Source: Anaerolineaceae bacterium (GTDB lineage: Bacteria; Chloroflexota; Anaerolineae; Anaerolineales; Anaerolineaceae). Taken from it: a stretch of DNA of 64,000 nt. A model generated the notes under the pieces. It was not told the origin of the DNA and did no database searches. It worked only from the letters and a program-made list of their open reading frames with translations. The stretch spans positions 24,634 to 88,633 of the forward strand of contig JAFGLU010000118.1 of assembly GCA_016927865.1 (NCBI GenBank). Direction: 5' to 3'. The translations under genes were made by a program, and so were the position numbers. Below, in pieces: positions 19,570 to 28,573 of this stretch (position 1 is the first letter of the stretch; each line of letters begins with the position of its first letter).

Positions 19570-20865
19570 ATGCACAAGTCCGTTTTTCGCGATACATTTC
19601 GCGCGCTTCGGCACCGGAATTACCGCCTGTGGTTTGTCGGCCAGGGGGTGTCGCTGGTTGGAACCTGGATGCAGACCGTGGCGCAGCAGGTGCTTGTTTA
19701 CAGCCTGACCGGATCGGCCGCCGCGTTAGGCATCGTCAATTTTATCGGTTTCATCCCCCTGATTCCTTTTTCCATCTGGAGCGGCTCGCTCTCCGACCGC
19801 TACTCCAAACGCACCATCATCCTCATTTGTCAGGTATTGATGATGGTGGAAGCGTTTGTGTTGGGTATCCTGGCCTGGACGGGCGCGGTGCAAACCTGGC
19901 ATGTGTATGTGCTGTCCTTCTTCGTTGGCGCGGTTACCGCGGTGGACCTGCCGGCGCGGCAGGCTTTCACCGTGGATTTGGTAGAGGGTAGGGAAGATCT
20001 AACCAACGCTATCGGTTTGAACTCGGCCATGTTCAACTTGGCGCGCGCGCTGGGCCCGGCGCTGGCGGGGGTGCTGGTGGCGCTGACTGGAGCCGGCCCA
20101 GCTTTTGTTTTCAACGGATTGACCTTTGTGGCAGTGATCATCAGCCTGGTGCTCATGCGCGATCTGCCCCAATCCTCTCGCCCGGTCGGAAAAGAAACGC
20201 GCATGATCCAGCACATGGCCGAAGGTTTCCGCTATGTGCGATCAAAGCCGGTGCTGGTGCTGCTGTTCAGCCTGATCGCGGTGAGTGCTTTCTTGAGCAT
20301 GCCATACAGCACCTTGATGCCCATCTTTGCTGAAGAGATTTTGGCGGAAAGCGCCCAACCGGTGATTGCGTTTGTGTGCGAGGGGCCTACGCGCCTGTTC
20401 ACCTGCCAATCGCCCCAGGCGCTGCCGCTGGGCATATTGTTCACGGCGGTGGGCATCGGCGCGCTGGTGGGGGCCTTGTTGGTGGCGGCGCTGCCCGATA
20501 ACAGCCGCCGGGGCGTGTGGCTGACGATCGGCAACCTGGGCTTTCCGCTGACGTTGGTGCTGCTGGCTATCTCTAAGTCGTTTGTGTTCTCGCTGCTGTT
20601 GGTGACGGCGGCAGGGTGGTTATTTGTCTGGCAGAATGCCTTGGCGAACACCTTGCTGCAAATGACCACACCCGACGAGGTGCGCGGGCGGGTGATGGCC
20701 CTCTACACGATGGTTTTCCAGAGCATGATGCGCATGGGGGCATTGCAGGCGGGTTTCACTGCCGATTGGATCGGCGCGCCGCTGGCCCTGGCGGCCGGTT
20801 CAGTGCTGGCGCTGATCTATGGAGCCTGGGTGGCGGTGTTCAAACCGGCGGTGCGAAAGCTTTAA
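19570..20865 (+). CDS. MFS transporter (EntS-like)
   Basis: RALRHRNYRLWFVGQGVSLVGTWMQTVAQQVLVYSLTGSA; 10-12 TM-like segments; TPDEVRGRVMALYTMVF. Confidence 0.9.
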   Translation: MHKSVFRDTFRALRHRNYRLWFVGQGVSLVGTWMQTVAQQVLVYSLTGSAAALGIVNFIGFIPLIPFSIWSGSLSDRYSKRTIILICQVLMMVEAFVLGILAWTGAVQTWHVYVLSFFVGAVTAVDLPARQAFTVDLVEGREDLTNAIGLNSAMFNLARALGPALAGVLVALTGAGPAFVFNGLTFVAVIISLVLMRDLPQSSRPVGKETRMIQHMAEGFRYVRSKPVLVLLFSLIAVSAFLSMPYSTLMPIFAEEILAESAQPVIAFVCEGPTRLFTCQSPQALPLGILFTAVGIGALVGALLVAALPDNSRRGVWLTIGNLGFPLTLVLLAISKSFVFSLLLVTAAGWLFVWQNALANTLLQMTTPDEVRGRVMALYTMVFQSMMRMGALQAGFTADWIGAPLALAAGSVLALIYGAWVAVFKPAVRKL

Positions 20866-20957
20866 GCTCTGCGGTAAAACAAGACCTGACGGGTCTCTTG
20901 GTTGCAGGCGGTTTTTGCGGGTAAGAAACCCGTGCTACAGAAGATGCGGTAAAACAA

Positions 20958-20988
20958 AACGTGACAGGTTTTTAAAACCTGTCACGTT
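20958..20988. terminator. Intrinsic terminator-like hairpin
   Basis: AACGTGACAGGTTTT-t-AAAACCTGTCACGTT. Confidence 0.75.
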
Positions 20989-21027
20989 TCTCGGTAGTAA
21001 GCGACTTTCGCAGGGATGGAACCCGCG

Positions 21028-22068
21028 CTACGCGGCGCTGACAATGCTAACCAATTCTTCGCTGGCCGTTTCGCCGTTGGCCCATACCAGGGCAAAGTTC
21101 ATTTCTTTGTAAGACCACACCGCGCGGCCGATGTTGTGCTGGCGCAGCAAGCCCACAAACTCGCGGTGCCAGTTGAGGCGCGAGGAGATTTCGGCGTGAT
21201 CGATGGCCCCGTACTCGCCGCAGTACAGCGGCAGCCCCGTCTGCTGGATGAAGTCCACGGCAGGTTGGAGTTTCTCTTTGACGAAGTTCACGTCCATTGG
21301 GCGCGTTTCCCAGCTTTGGAGCTTGTCGGTGAACTCGGGACGGGCCTGCAAGAACTCCTTCACGCCGGGCACCATGCCTGGATAGGGAGTGACTTGATTC
21401 AGAGCTTTCAATTCCGGCACCCAGAAGGCGCGCTGGTGGGTGAAGGGCATGGGATGGTAAAAGTGGAAGGTGTAGACAATGTGGGGGTCGTCCACCAGGG
21501 CAATGTTCTTGAGTTCGGAGGCGGCGTTGTAATGGTTGCCGCCGTACATGATCCAGCGCTCGGGGTCGATGGCGCGGATGCGCTGGATGGTGCGGTGGGC
21601 CAGGTCGTTCCAGGGGGCGCTGTCGGGCAGCACCATCTCGTTGAGCAGTTCCAAGACGATTTTTACTCTGGTGCGCTGGCGATAGCGCCAGGCAATGGTT
21701 TCCCATAGCTGGATGAAGCGCTCCTGGGCCTGCGCGTCGCTGAACAGCGCGTTCTCCTCCAGCGTGTAGAAGGCATAGCCGGGGGCACGGTGCAGATCGA
21801 GGATCAGGTTGAGCCCGGCGGCCTCGCACCAATCCACGCACGAGTCCAGGTAGCCCCAACCCGATTCCTTATATTGGAAGGGGGTGTCGTCGTCTTCCAG
21901 CACGGGGTAGTCAAAGGGCAGGCGCACATGATCCATGCCCCAGGAGGCAATGCGTTGAATATCGGCCTGAGTGATGAAGGTCTTGAAATGCTCGTGGTTA
22001 TAGCGGCCATATTGCGAAATCCAGCCGCCCAGGTTGACGCCTGCTTGAAAACCGGTGAATTGGTCCAT
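21028..22068 (-). CDS. Glycoside hydrolase family 5-like (cellulase/mannanase superfamily)
   Basis: GVNLGGWISQYGRYNHEHF...MDHVRLPFDYPVL...LNLILDLHRAPG...VLELLNEMV...LPLYCGEYGAI. Confidence 0.85.
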   Translation of the reverse strand: MDQFTGFQAGVNLGGWISQYGRYNHEHFKTFITQADIQRIASWGMDHVRLPFDYPVLEDDDTPFQYKESGWGYLDSCVDWCEAAGLNLILDLHRAPGYAFYTLEENALFSDAQAQERFIQLWETIAWRYRQRTRVKIVLELLNEMVLPDSAPWNDLAHRTIQRIRAIDPERWIMYGGNHYNAASELKNIALVDDPHIVYTFHFYHPMPFTHQRAFWVPELKALNQVTPYPGMVPGVKEFLQARPEFTDKLQSWETRPMDVNFVKEKLQPAVDFIQQTGLPLYCGEYGAIDHAEISSRLNWHREFVGLLRQHNIGRAVWSYKEMNFALVWANGETASEELVSIVSAA

Positions 22069-22081
22069 GTTTGCCTCCAGA

Positions 22082-24040
22082 TTAATGTTGTTCGCGGAAA
22101 ACGGCCCGCAGCGCAATGGCGGCGGGTTTGGGGTTGCCCTCAAAGTCAATGACCGAAGTGTTGGCTGTGCACGAGAAGGAGTCGTGTCCCATCCAGAAAA
22201 TGACGCCGCCGCAGCGAGGGAACTTGGATTTGAGGCTGCGGGCCACCACTACCAGCGCATCGGCCTGGCGAGCCTGGCTCCAGGAGACGAACTCTTCGAG
22301 GTTAGCAGGTTCAAGCCCCTTTTCCTGCACAAATTCGTTCCACTCAATCCACCAGGCGGTGCGCCGCCAAAGGGGGTTGTCGGCATTGGCCGGCATTTCG
22401 TCGTACTCGCCTTTGTAGCGGCGGATGACTTCAACCGGGCTGGCGCCTGGGGCGCCGACTTCGGAATGGAACAGGGCATCCACGTTGGCCCAATATTCCT
22501 GCCAATCCATTTTGATCTCAGCGATCTTCCAGGGGCCGTGTACGTCCCAGTGCAAGCCCTTGCCAAAGTCGGCGGGGTCGGCGGAGAAGCGCGGGCCCGA
22601 GGAGGAGGAGGGCAGGAAGCGCCGCCCGGGGTCTTCGCGTGCCACCACCTGGGCCAGGCGGCGGATGAGGGGGTGGTGGGTATCGACGGGTTTGCCGCCG
22701 CCGGCTTTGCGCCCGTCCAGTCCGCCTTGCAGCTCGTTTCCGCCGCACCAGCACAACAGGCTGGCGTGGTGCTGCCGCCGGGCGATGTAGGACTCGGCGA
22801 TGGCGCCCAGGGCTTGAATGCTGGCGGCGTCTTCGGGGGGCCAGTTGTCCATGCCGGAGGAGGATAGGGGGAACTCTTGCCAGACCAGCAAGCCCAGTTC
22901 GTCGCACAGGCGGTAGAAGATATCTTTTTCCAGGTAGGCCCCGCCCCACACGCGCAGCACATTGCAGCCCAGGTCGCGGTACAACTCGAGGCGTTTGCGA
23001 TATTCTTCGTTGGGCACATCGGCGAAGTTGGGGCGGATGGGCGTCCAGTTGAAGCCCTGCAGGAATAAGGGTACGCCGTTGATCGTGCAGATCCAGGGGT
23101 CGGCTTCGGGAGCGGCGCCTTCGCAGGGCAGCCAGCCCACGCGTTTGAAGCCCACCCGGCGTTGGGTCTCGTCATGAACCGTTCCGGCGGCATCCACCAG
23201 GCGGCAGGTGAGGGTATACAGCGGTTGGGCGCCCGATCCGTTGGGCCACCAGGCCTGGACGGGCAGGCCCAACCATTCGACACCGGCGGCGAAGACGGCC
23301 GGGTCGATTTGCGCAGCGCGCACCTCGCCATCCGAGCCGGTCAGGGAGAGTTGCACCTGGGTGTCTTCTGTGCCGGATGCCAGGCCGCGAATTTGCAGGC
23401 TGCCGCTGTTGCTGCCGGGGTCAAAATCGGCGATGCAGCGCAGCGTTTCGATCTCCAGCCCGTCGCTGACTTCCAGATAGATTTCATCCCAAATGCCCAT
23501 CTGCACCAGACGCGAGGTCCAGTCCCAGGTGTAGTAGTAGCGGGGTTTCCAATCGGTCATCCGCGAGGTGTAGCCGAACTGGCCCAACCAGCGGGCCGGT
23601 GGCTGGAACACAATTTGCAGGCGGTTGTTCCCCGGTTGGATGAAGGGTGTCAGGTCAAAGACGTGGGGCAGGAAGGCGTTTTCAAAGTGGGCCACTTCTT
23701 GCCCATTCAGGCGCACCAGCCCGCGATCATCCAGGCCCTGGCAGTGCAGGCGGATGCGCTTGCCGGGCTCAACCCACGGCGCGGGCAGTTCGGCCTGGAA
23801 AATCCAGTCGCGGTTTTCCACCCACTCGCACTGGCGAGCGTTGAGACCAATGTTCCAATCTGGAAGAATGCCGGCTTTGTGCAGGGCACTTTGCACCGAT
23901 CCGGGAACGCGGGTGGAAATGGAAGGAAATTCGGCGGCGACGGCGGTACGCACATCCCTCGCGGGAGAGAACAGCCATTGATAGGGTGGAAATCCGGCCA
24001 GTTCCCAATCCACCCACGAAAGACTGTAGCGTTGGATCAT
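22082..24040 (-). CDS. Glycoside hydrolase family 2, beta-mannosidase-like
   Basis: RIRLHCQGLDDRGLVRLNGQEVAHFENAFLPHVFDLT; PIRPNFADVPNEEYRKRLELYRDLGCNVLRVWGGAYLEKDIFYRLCDELGLLVWQEF; CWCGGNELQ. Confidence 0.9.
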   Translation of the reverse strand: MIQRYSLSWVDWELAGFPPYQWLFSPARDVRTAVAAEFPSISTRVPGSVQSALHKAGILPDWNIGLNARQCEWVENRDWIFQAELPAPWVEPGKRIRLHCQGLDDRGLVRLNGQEVAHFENAFLPHVFDLTPFIQPGNNRLQIVFQPPARWLGQFGYTSRMTDWKPRYYYTWDWTSRLVQMGIWDEIYLEVSDGLEIETLRCIADFDPGSNSGSLQIRGLASGTEDTQVQLSLTGSDGEVRAAQIDPAVFAAGVEWLGLPVQAWWPNGSGAQPLYTLTCRLVDAAGTVHDETQRRVGFKRVGWLPCEGAAPEADPWICTINGVPLFLQGFNWTPIRPNFADVPNEEYRKRLELYRDLGCNVLRVWGGAYLEKDIFYRLCDELGLLVWQEFPLSSSGMDNWPPEDAASIQALGAIAESYIARRQHHASLLCWCGGNELQGGLDGRKAGGGKPVDTHHPLIRRLAQVVAREDPGRRFLPSSSSGPRFSADPADFGKGLHWDVHGPWKIAEIKMDWQEYWANVDALFHSEVGAPGASPVEVIRRYKGEYDEMPANADNPLWRRTAWWIEWNEFVQEKGLEPANLEEFVSWSQARQADALVVVARSLKSKFPRCGGVIFWMGHDSFSCTANTSVIDFEGNPKPAAIALRAVFREQH

Positions 24041-24131
24041 AAAAACTTCCTTTCTGCATGAGGAATACCTGCTGGGTACGTTCACTGCCAGTATAGCACA
24101 GGAAAGCCGGGGGAAAACCAGTCCATTCTTG

Positions 24132-24179
24132 GCTCTCAAGGAGTTGCCGTGGTGAACCCCGCCAATTCCCAATGACCCG
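24132..24179 (+). repeat. Palindromic element family B, internally deleted copy
   Basis: aggagttgccgtggtgaaccccgccaattcccaatgaccc, sharing ends with 25366-25440 and 26424-26535. Confidence 0.7.
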
Positions 24180-24243
24180 TTTACTTTGGGTAGTTCTGCT
24201 GTTCTGTTGTCGTTTGGTAACTACTCACAGTTGGGGTGAAAAA

Positions 24244-24300
24244 ACCTGAATTTGAGGTGTTTATGGGGGCTTCGCCCCCATAAACACCTCAAATTCAGGT
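24244..24300. repeat. Palindromic element family A, copy 4
   Basis: 27-bp perfect arms ACCTGAATTTGAGGTGTTTATGGGGGC / GCCCCCATAAACACCTCAAATTCAGGT, loop TTC. Confidence 0.97.
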
Positions 24301-25271
24301 ACTTCCCCAACCCCGGTGAGTAGATACGTCGTTTGCAACTCTTGAATTACGCGAAGAATCGCCTCGCGCAATTCCGGTGGATCAACGATGGCTGCCTGGT
24401 TTCCAAGGCCAAAAACCAACATTTTCGCCAGGTCCATTGATTCGACTTGAAAACGAAGCGTTTTCCATCCATTTTGTGGGTCCGTCCAGGTGATTTGAAA
24501 ACGCCCCGGCATCAGCGATTGCACAAATCCCAGCCGGTCGGGATGAATCCGCAGGGTGAAGGTGTATTCCGCAATGGATTCGCGAAATTCCTTCAGGTGC
24601 TCGTGCCAAAACTTTATCAGGTCAAAGCCGTTTTCCCGCTCAAAATGCGTATTCTGGATTTGGATCGAGTGGAAGCGGGCGATGCGATACATCCGGTAAG
24701 CACTATCCCGCTTTGCGATCAGGTACCATTGAGAGGCTTTTGCGACCAGGCTGTAAGGCTCTAGAAGCCGTTCGGCAACCTCCCCATTGAAATTCTCGTA
24801 CGTTGCCTGGATCCGGTAATCTTCGAACACCGCCTTCTGTAGATCGCTCCAGAACGGCAAGGGAGTATCATCTTGCCACCACCAGACCGGATCAAGATAA
24901 ATACGCTGCCGCACCTGCTCCGCAATCGACTGCTGTTCGAGGGGGAGAGCCGCTGAGAGCTTGTGCTGAAGGCGTTTGGTTGCTTCCCCCAGGCCAATAT
25001 CATTCATCAGTTGCGTGTTTTCGGAGATAAACAATACCCGAATCTCCGCCTCATTCAGCCCGGTAAGGGTCGTGCGGTAATTTTCGTCTAGAGCTATGCC
25101 GCCCCCATGCCCACCATCCGCGTATATCGGGACCCCAGCGTACGATAGTGCATCGATATCGCGCAAAATGGTCCGCCGGGAAACGCCCAGTTCCTCGGCC
25201 AGGGTTTGCGCGGTTAGTTTCCCCCTGGTTTGCAGCAGTAGCATAATTGAAAGCAGCCGGTCAGCGCGCAT
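24261..25271 (-). CDS. WYL-domain HTH transcriptional regulator (DeoR/YafY-like)
   Basis: MRADRLLSIMLLLQTRGKLTAQTLAEELGVSRRTILRDIDALSYAGVPIYADGGHGGGIAL; WYLIAKRDSAYRMYRIARF. Confidence 0.93.
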   Translation of the reverse strand: MRADRLLSIMLLLQTRGKLTAQTLAEELGVSRRTILRDIDALSYAGVPIYADGGHGGGIALDENYRTTLTGLNEAEIRVLFISENTQLMNDIGLGEATKRLQHKLSAALPLEQQSIAEQVRQRIYLDPVWWWQDDTPLPFWSDLQKAVFEDYRIQATYENFNGEVAERLLEPYSLVAKASQWYLIAKRDSAYRMYRIARFHSIQIQNTHFERENGFDLIKFWHEHLKEFRESIAEYTFTLRIHPDRLGFVQSLMPGRFQITWTDPQNGWKTLRFQVESMDLAKMLVFGLGNQAAIVDPPELREAILRVIQELQTTYLLTGVGEVPEFEVFMGAKPP

Positions 25272-25365
25272 AAGCTCCTCTAATTCTTTCTAGTTCAGCT
25301 TGGGTGACAATAGGTGTCACCCAAGATAGTTTATCATGATCCTGAAAGAATGATCCTAATTGGAG

Positions 25366-25440
25366 GGTCATTGGGAATTGGCATGGTGCCCCCCGCATTT
25401 TGGGGTGTGAGAGCGGCAGCTACCACGGCAACTCCAAGAG
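25366..25440 (-). repeat. Palindromic element family B, inverted copy
   Basis: Reverse complement reads ctcttggagttgccgtggtagctgccgctctcacaccccaaaatgcggggggcaccatgccaattcccaatgaccc. Confidence 0.7.
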
Positions 25441-25467
25441 AACCTAATTGGATGGAGGATAAACGTA

Positions 25468-26289
25468 ATGGGAAAGACAACGAAAGATTATATGACCTTG
25501 GACGGCGCAAAAATCTACTATGAGACCGCTGGCCAGGGAGATGCTGTGCTGTTCGCGCATGCTGGTTTCGTTGATAGCCGCATGTGGGATGCGCAGTTTG
25601 AATACTTCGCGCGATATTACCAGGTGATCCGCTTCGACATGCGCGGATATGGCAAGTCGGACCCTACGCAAGAACCGGTAGTCCGCCGGAAGGAAATTTA
25701 TTCTTTGATGAGGCATCTGAGCATCCAAAAAGCAGCGCTGGTGGGCTGTTCCATGGGCGGAGCAACCGTCCTCGACTTTGCCCTGGAGCACCCCGATATG
25801 GCACAGGCGCTGGTTCTGGTCTCAACAGTTCCGGGTGGTTTTGAAATGCAAGGGGAACCGCCGCCGGGGCTGTTTGAAATGATCGCCGCGCTCCAGCAAA
25901 ATGATTTGCAGCGAGCGTCTGAACTGCAAATTCAACTATGGGTAGATGGCATGTTCCGGAAACCCGAGCAGGTCGATCCCCGGGTGAGGCGGCGCGCGGC
26001 AGAGATGAACCGTACAGCGGTGGCAAACCAAACCTACCTGAGGGCAGACATGCAGCTTTTGCAGCCGCTTGATCCCCCGGCGGCGAACCGGCTCAAGGAA
26101 GTACAGATTCCTACAATGGTCATCGCGGGTGAGTTGGATCATCCGGAGATTTTGCGAGCAGCGGCATTCATGGCGCAAGAGATTCCCTCTGCAAAAATAC
26201 GGATCTTGTCGAATGGTGCGCACATGCTCAATATGGAGCTGCCGGATGCATTTAACCAGGCCGGGTTTGACTTTTTACAAGGAGAATAG
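25468..26289 (+). CDS. Alpha/beta hydrolase
   Basis: VLFAHAGFVDSRMWDAQ...VIRFDMRGYGKSD...AALVGCSMGGATVLDFAL...VIAGELDHP...SNGAHMLNME. Confidence 0.93.
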   Translation: MGKTTKDYMTLDGAKIYYETAGQGDAVLFAHAGFVDSRMWDAQFEYFARYYQVIRFDMRGYGKSDPTQEPVVRRKEIYSLMRHLSIQKAALVGCSMGGATVLDFALEHPDMAQALVLVSTVPGGFEMQGEPPPGLFEMIAALQQNDLQRASELQIQLWVDGMFRKPEQVDPRVRRRAAEMNRTAVANQTYLRADMQLLQPLDPPAANRLKEVQIPTMVIAGELDHPEILRAAAFMAQEIPSAKIRILSNGAHMLNMELPDAFNQAGFDFLQGE

Positions 26290-26423
26290 CAGATTTGCGG
26301 ATATAAACTCAGGGCTATAAGAACCTCAAAATCGCTTTCCTTCCGAATTTTCGGACAGATTCTAGGGAAAAATCCTATCAGCTTAGGGCGATTGCCCTGC
26401 TCTCGTTCTACAAGCGGCACAGG

Positions 26424-26535
26424 GCTCTCTAGGAGTTGCCGTGGTAGGTACCGCATTTAGGGGTGTGTGGGTGGCGAAGCCACTCAAACACCCCTAAAAA
26501 TGCGGATTTCGCCACGCCAATTTCCAATGAACCCG
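26424..26535 (+). repeat. Palindromic element family B, full copy
   Basis: ccgcatttaggggtgtgtgggtggc-gaa-gccactcaaacacccctaaaaatgcgg core at 26451-26505, within aggagttgccgtggtag...cacgccaatttccaatgaaccc. Confidence 0.8.
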
Positions 26536-26659
26536 GCACCAGCCACAAGCGCAATTGGTAGAGATACGAGTATAATAGGATGGCGCCGGGCTGGAAGGCA
26601 TCCTTTCTTTTTGGCTCCGGTAGTTTTATAGAATGCACCGAACACGCATTGAGGTTGTT

Positions 26660-27184
26660 ATGGTCGTTATCCGCCCCGCCACCCCCGCTGATTGTCAAGC
26701 CCTGGCTCACGTTCAAGTCGACAGCTACCGCTGTGCCTATGCCGGGCAATTCCCCCAACCTTACCTGGATCATTTTTCCTATGAAGAGCAGGAAAAAGAT
26801 TGGGTCGATTGGTTTGCGTCTGGCAAGGGCGATATATTACTGGTCGCCGAGCATCCCCAGGAAGGCGTGATCGGTTACCTGCTGGCGTTCAAACAGGCCG
26901 GGCTGCCAGGTTATGACGCGGAAATTGCCGCCATGCACGTGCGCCAGGACCACCAAAAACACGGGGTGGGCAGCGCACTGCTGCGCAAGTCGGTTGAGAT
27001 GTTGATTGAGTACGGCGCGAAGTCGGTGATGCTGTGGACGCTGCGCGGCAACCCGGCCCGAGCCTGGTATGAGAGTTTGCAGGGCAAGTTCATCAGCGGC
27101 AAGACTTATCCCGTGTACGACCAGGATATCGTTGAGGTGTCCTATGGTTGGAGCGATATTCGGGTGCTGTTGAGCGAGGAGTGA
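26660..27184 (+). CDS. GNAT family N-acetyltransferase
   Basis: VVIRPATPADCQALAHVQVDSYR...AAMHVRQDHQKHGVGSALLRKSVEML...ARAWYESLQGKFI. Confidence 0.9.
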   Translation: MVVIRPATPADCQALAHVQVDSYRCAYAGQFPQPYLDHFSYEEQEKDWVDWFASGKGDILLVAEHPQEGVIGYLLAFKQAGLPGYDAEIAAMHVRQDHQKHGVGSALLRKSVEMLIEYGAKSVMLWTLRGNPARAWYESLQGKFISGKTYPVYDQDIVEVSYGWSDIRVLLSEE

Positions 27185-27188
27185 GTGC

Positions 27189-27404
27189 ATGGGCCGTATC
27201 TTGAAGCGCTGCGACGTGTGCAAACGCTTCCATGCGGCCTATGTTGTGGATGACCCGCTCTATCCGGGCGGCAAGGCGAATTATTGTTTCAAATGCTGGA
27301 AGAAAAAGTTTGGCGATGCGCCTCCACCGAAAGAACAGAGCGGGGAGACGCTAGCGCGAAACGAGTCCGAATCTTCAGATCCTAAGGGTCTTAAAGACCA
27401 TTAG
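27189..27404 (+). CDS. Small cysteine-containing protein, unknown function
   Basis: MGRILKRCDVCKRFHAAYVVDDPLYPGGKANYCFKCWKKKFGD; CxxC...CxxC pattern; directly follows the GNAT gene. Confidence 0.65.
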   Translation: MGRILKRCDVCKRFHAAYVVDDPLYPGGKANYCFKCWKKKFGDAPPPKEQSGETLARNESESSDPKGLKDH

Positions 27405-27409
27405 GATCT
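27377..27409. terminator. Terminator-like hairpin between convergent genes
   Basis: AGATCCTAAGGGTCT / AGACCATTAGGATCT (one mismatch). Confidence 0.75.
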
Positions 27410-27417
27410 AATTGGTT

Positions 27418-28245
27418 CTACGATTGTGTGGCAGCCACCAGCCTGCGCCGCGCGTTTTTGCGCTCGTGGGCCAGCCGCCAGCGCTCGCCAACGATCCAAG
27501 CGATTAACGGGGCGGGCACAACGCTGCCCAGCGCTTGCAAAATGCGGTTGAGCGTACCGGGAATGTAGACGGCTTTGCCCTTGAGGGCGCTGTCGATGGT
27601 CCCGGCGGCGACCGAGCCGGTGTTCTGGGTGGTGAGCTTGCCCATCAAGCCCTGGGCCTCGATGGACTCGATGCATTCGGGCGTGGTGGGCATGCCCGCC
27701 GGGCACAGCGCCGTGATGCTGACACCGACGTCGCGCAGTTCTTCGCGCAGGGCCAGTGAGAAGTCTAGTAAAAAGCGCTTGGAGGCGGCGTAAGTGGCTT
27801 TGACGGGCATGGGGTAAAAGGCCGCCAGGCTGGCAACATTGATGATGCGGAAGGTGCGTACCGGGTCGCGCTGCTGGATGAGGGCGTGGGTCACCTCCAG
27901 GGTGCCTTCGATGTTCAGGCGGATGATGGTGCGGATTTTCTCGAAGGGCTGCTCGTAGAAGGAGCCTTCGAAATCCAACCCAGCAACGTTAATTACCATC
28001 CAAAAGCGCATCCGCTCGCCGGTGAAGGTGTCGAATAACTGCGCCCGAGAGGCCGGGTTGGTCAGGTCGCTGGTGTAGCAGCGCACATCCACGTTATAGG
28101 CTTTTTGCAGCCCGCCGGCCAACGTTTCGAGCGGGGCGGGCTTGAGGTCGGTTAGCACCAGGTTCCAGCCTCGGGAGGCACATTCGGTGGCGAAAGCCTT
28201 TCCCAATCCGCCGGTTGCTCCAGTAATCAATACCCAACTGTTCAT
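27418..28245 (-). CDS. Short-chain dehydrogenase/reductase
   Basis: MNSWVLITGATGGLGKAFATECASRGWNLVLTDL; VINVAGL; YAASKRFLLDFSLALREEL. Confidence 0.92.
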   Translation of the reverse strand: MNSWVLITGATGGLGKAFATECASRGWNLVLTDLKPAPLETLAGGLQKAYNVDVRCYTSDLTNPASRAQLFDTFTGERMRFWMVINVAGLDFEGSFYEQPFEKIRTIIRLNIEGTLEVTHALIQQRDPVRTFRIINVASLAAFYPMPVKATYAASKRFLLDFSLALREELRDVGVSITALCPAGMPTTPECIESIEAQGLMGKLTTQNTGSVAAGTIDSALKGKAVYIPGTLNRILQALGSVVPAPLIAWIVGERWRLAHERKNARRRLVAATQS

Positions 28246-28297
28246 TATTTTCTCCTCGTCCAAATTCGTCCCGCTTGGGGCGGGAAGGTGTATCTGC

Positions 28298-28411
28298 AGT
28301 AACTGCTCAGAGGGTGAGGAAAGTTCCCGAATTTGAGGTATGTGTGGGGCGCGAAGCGCCCCACACATACCTCAAATTCGGGCTTCTTCCACTTCTAGCT
28401 GAGTAGTTACC
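28298..28411. repeat. Palindromic element family A, copy 6, full-length form
   Basis: 27-bp perfect core arms CCCGAATTTGAGGTATGTGTGGGGCGC-GAA-GCGCCCCACACATACCTCAAATTCGGG (28327-28383); outer arms agtaactgctcag... / ...ctgagtagttacc. Confidence 0.95.
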
Positions 28412-28481
28412 ATCTGCAATGAGTATAGCCAGGAATCTTGGAAAAGTCAATCGTTTGTTTGAAACTAATGTATAAATCATA

Positions 28482-28510
28482 TTGACAAAACGTTTGTTTG
28501 AAACTATAAT
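28482..28510 (+). promoter_or_regulatory. Sigma70-type promoter of the SDR-TetR operon
   Basis: TTGACA (28482-28487), 17-nt spacer, TATAAT (28505-28510); 16-bp direct repeat cgtttgtttgaaacta at 28452-28467 and 28491-28506. Confidence 0.85.
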
Positions 28511-28573
28511 CATCCTAACATCAATCGGTCTAGGGCTTCCCTGCCCATAACGGGCACATCAAGGAGCGGAATC

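Noticed and set aside
23162-24061. 299-aa plus-strand ORF opposite the GH2 gene
   Set aside because: Antisense shadow ORF with low-information composition.
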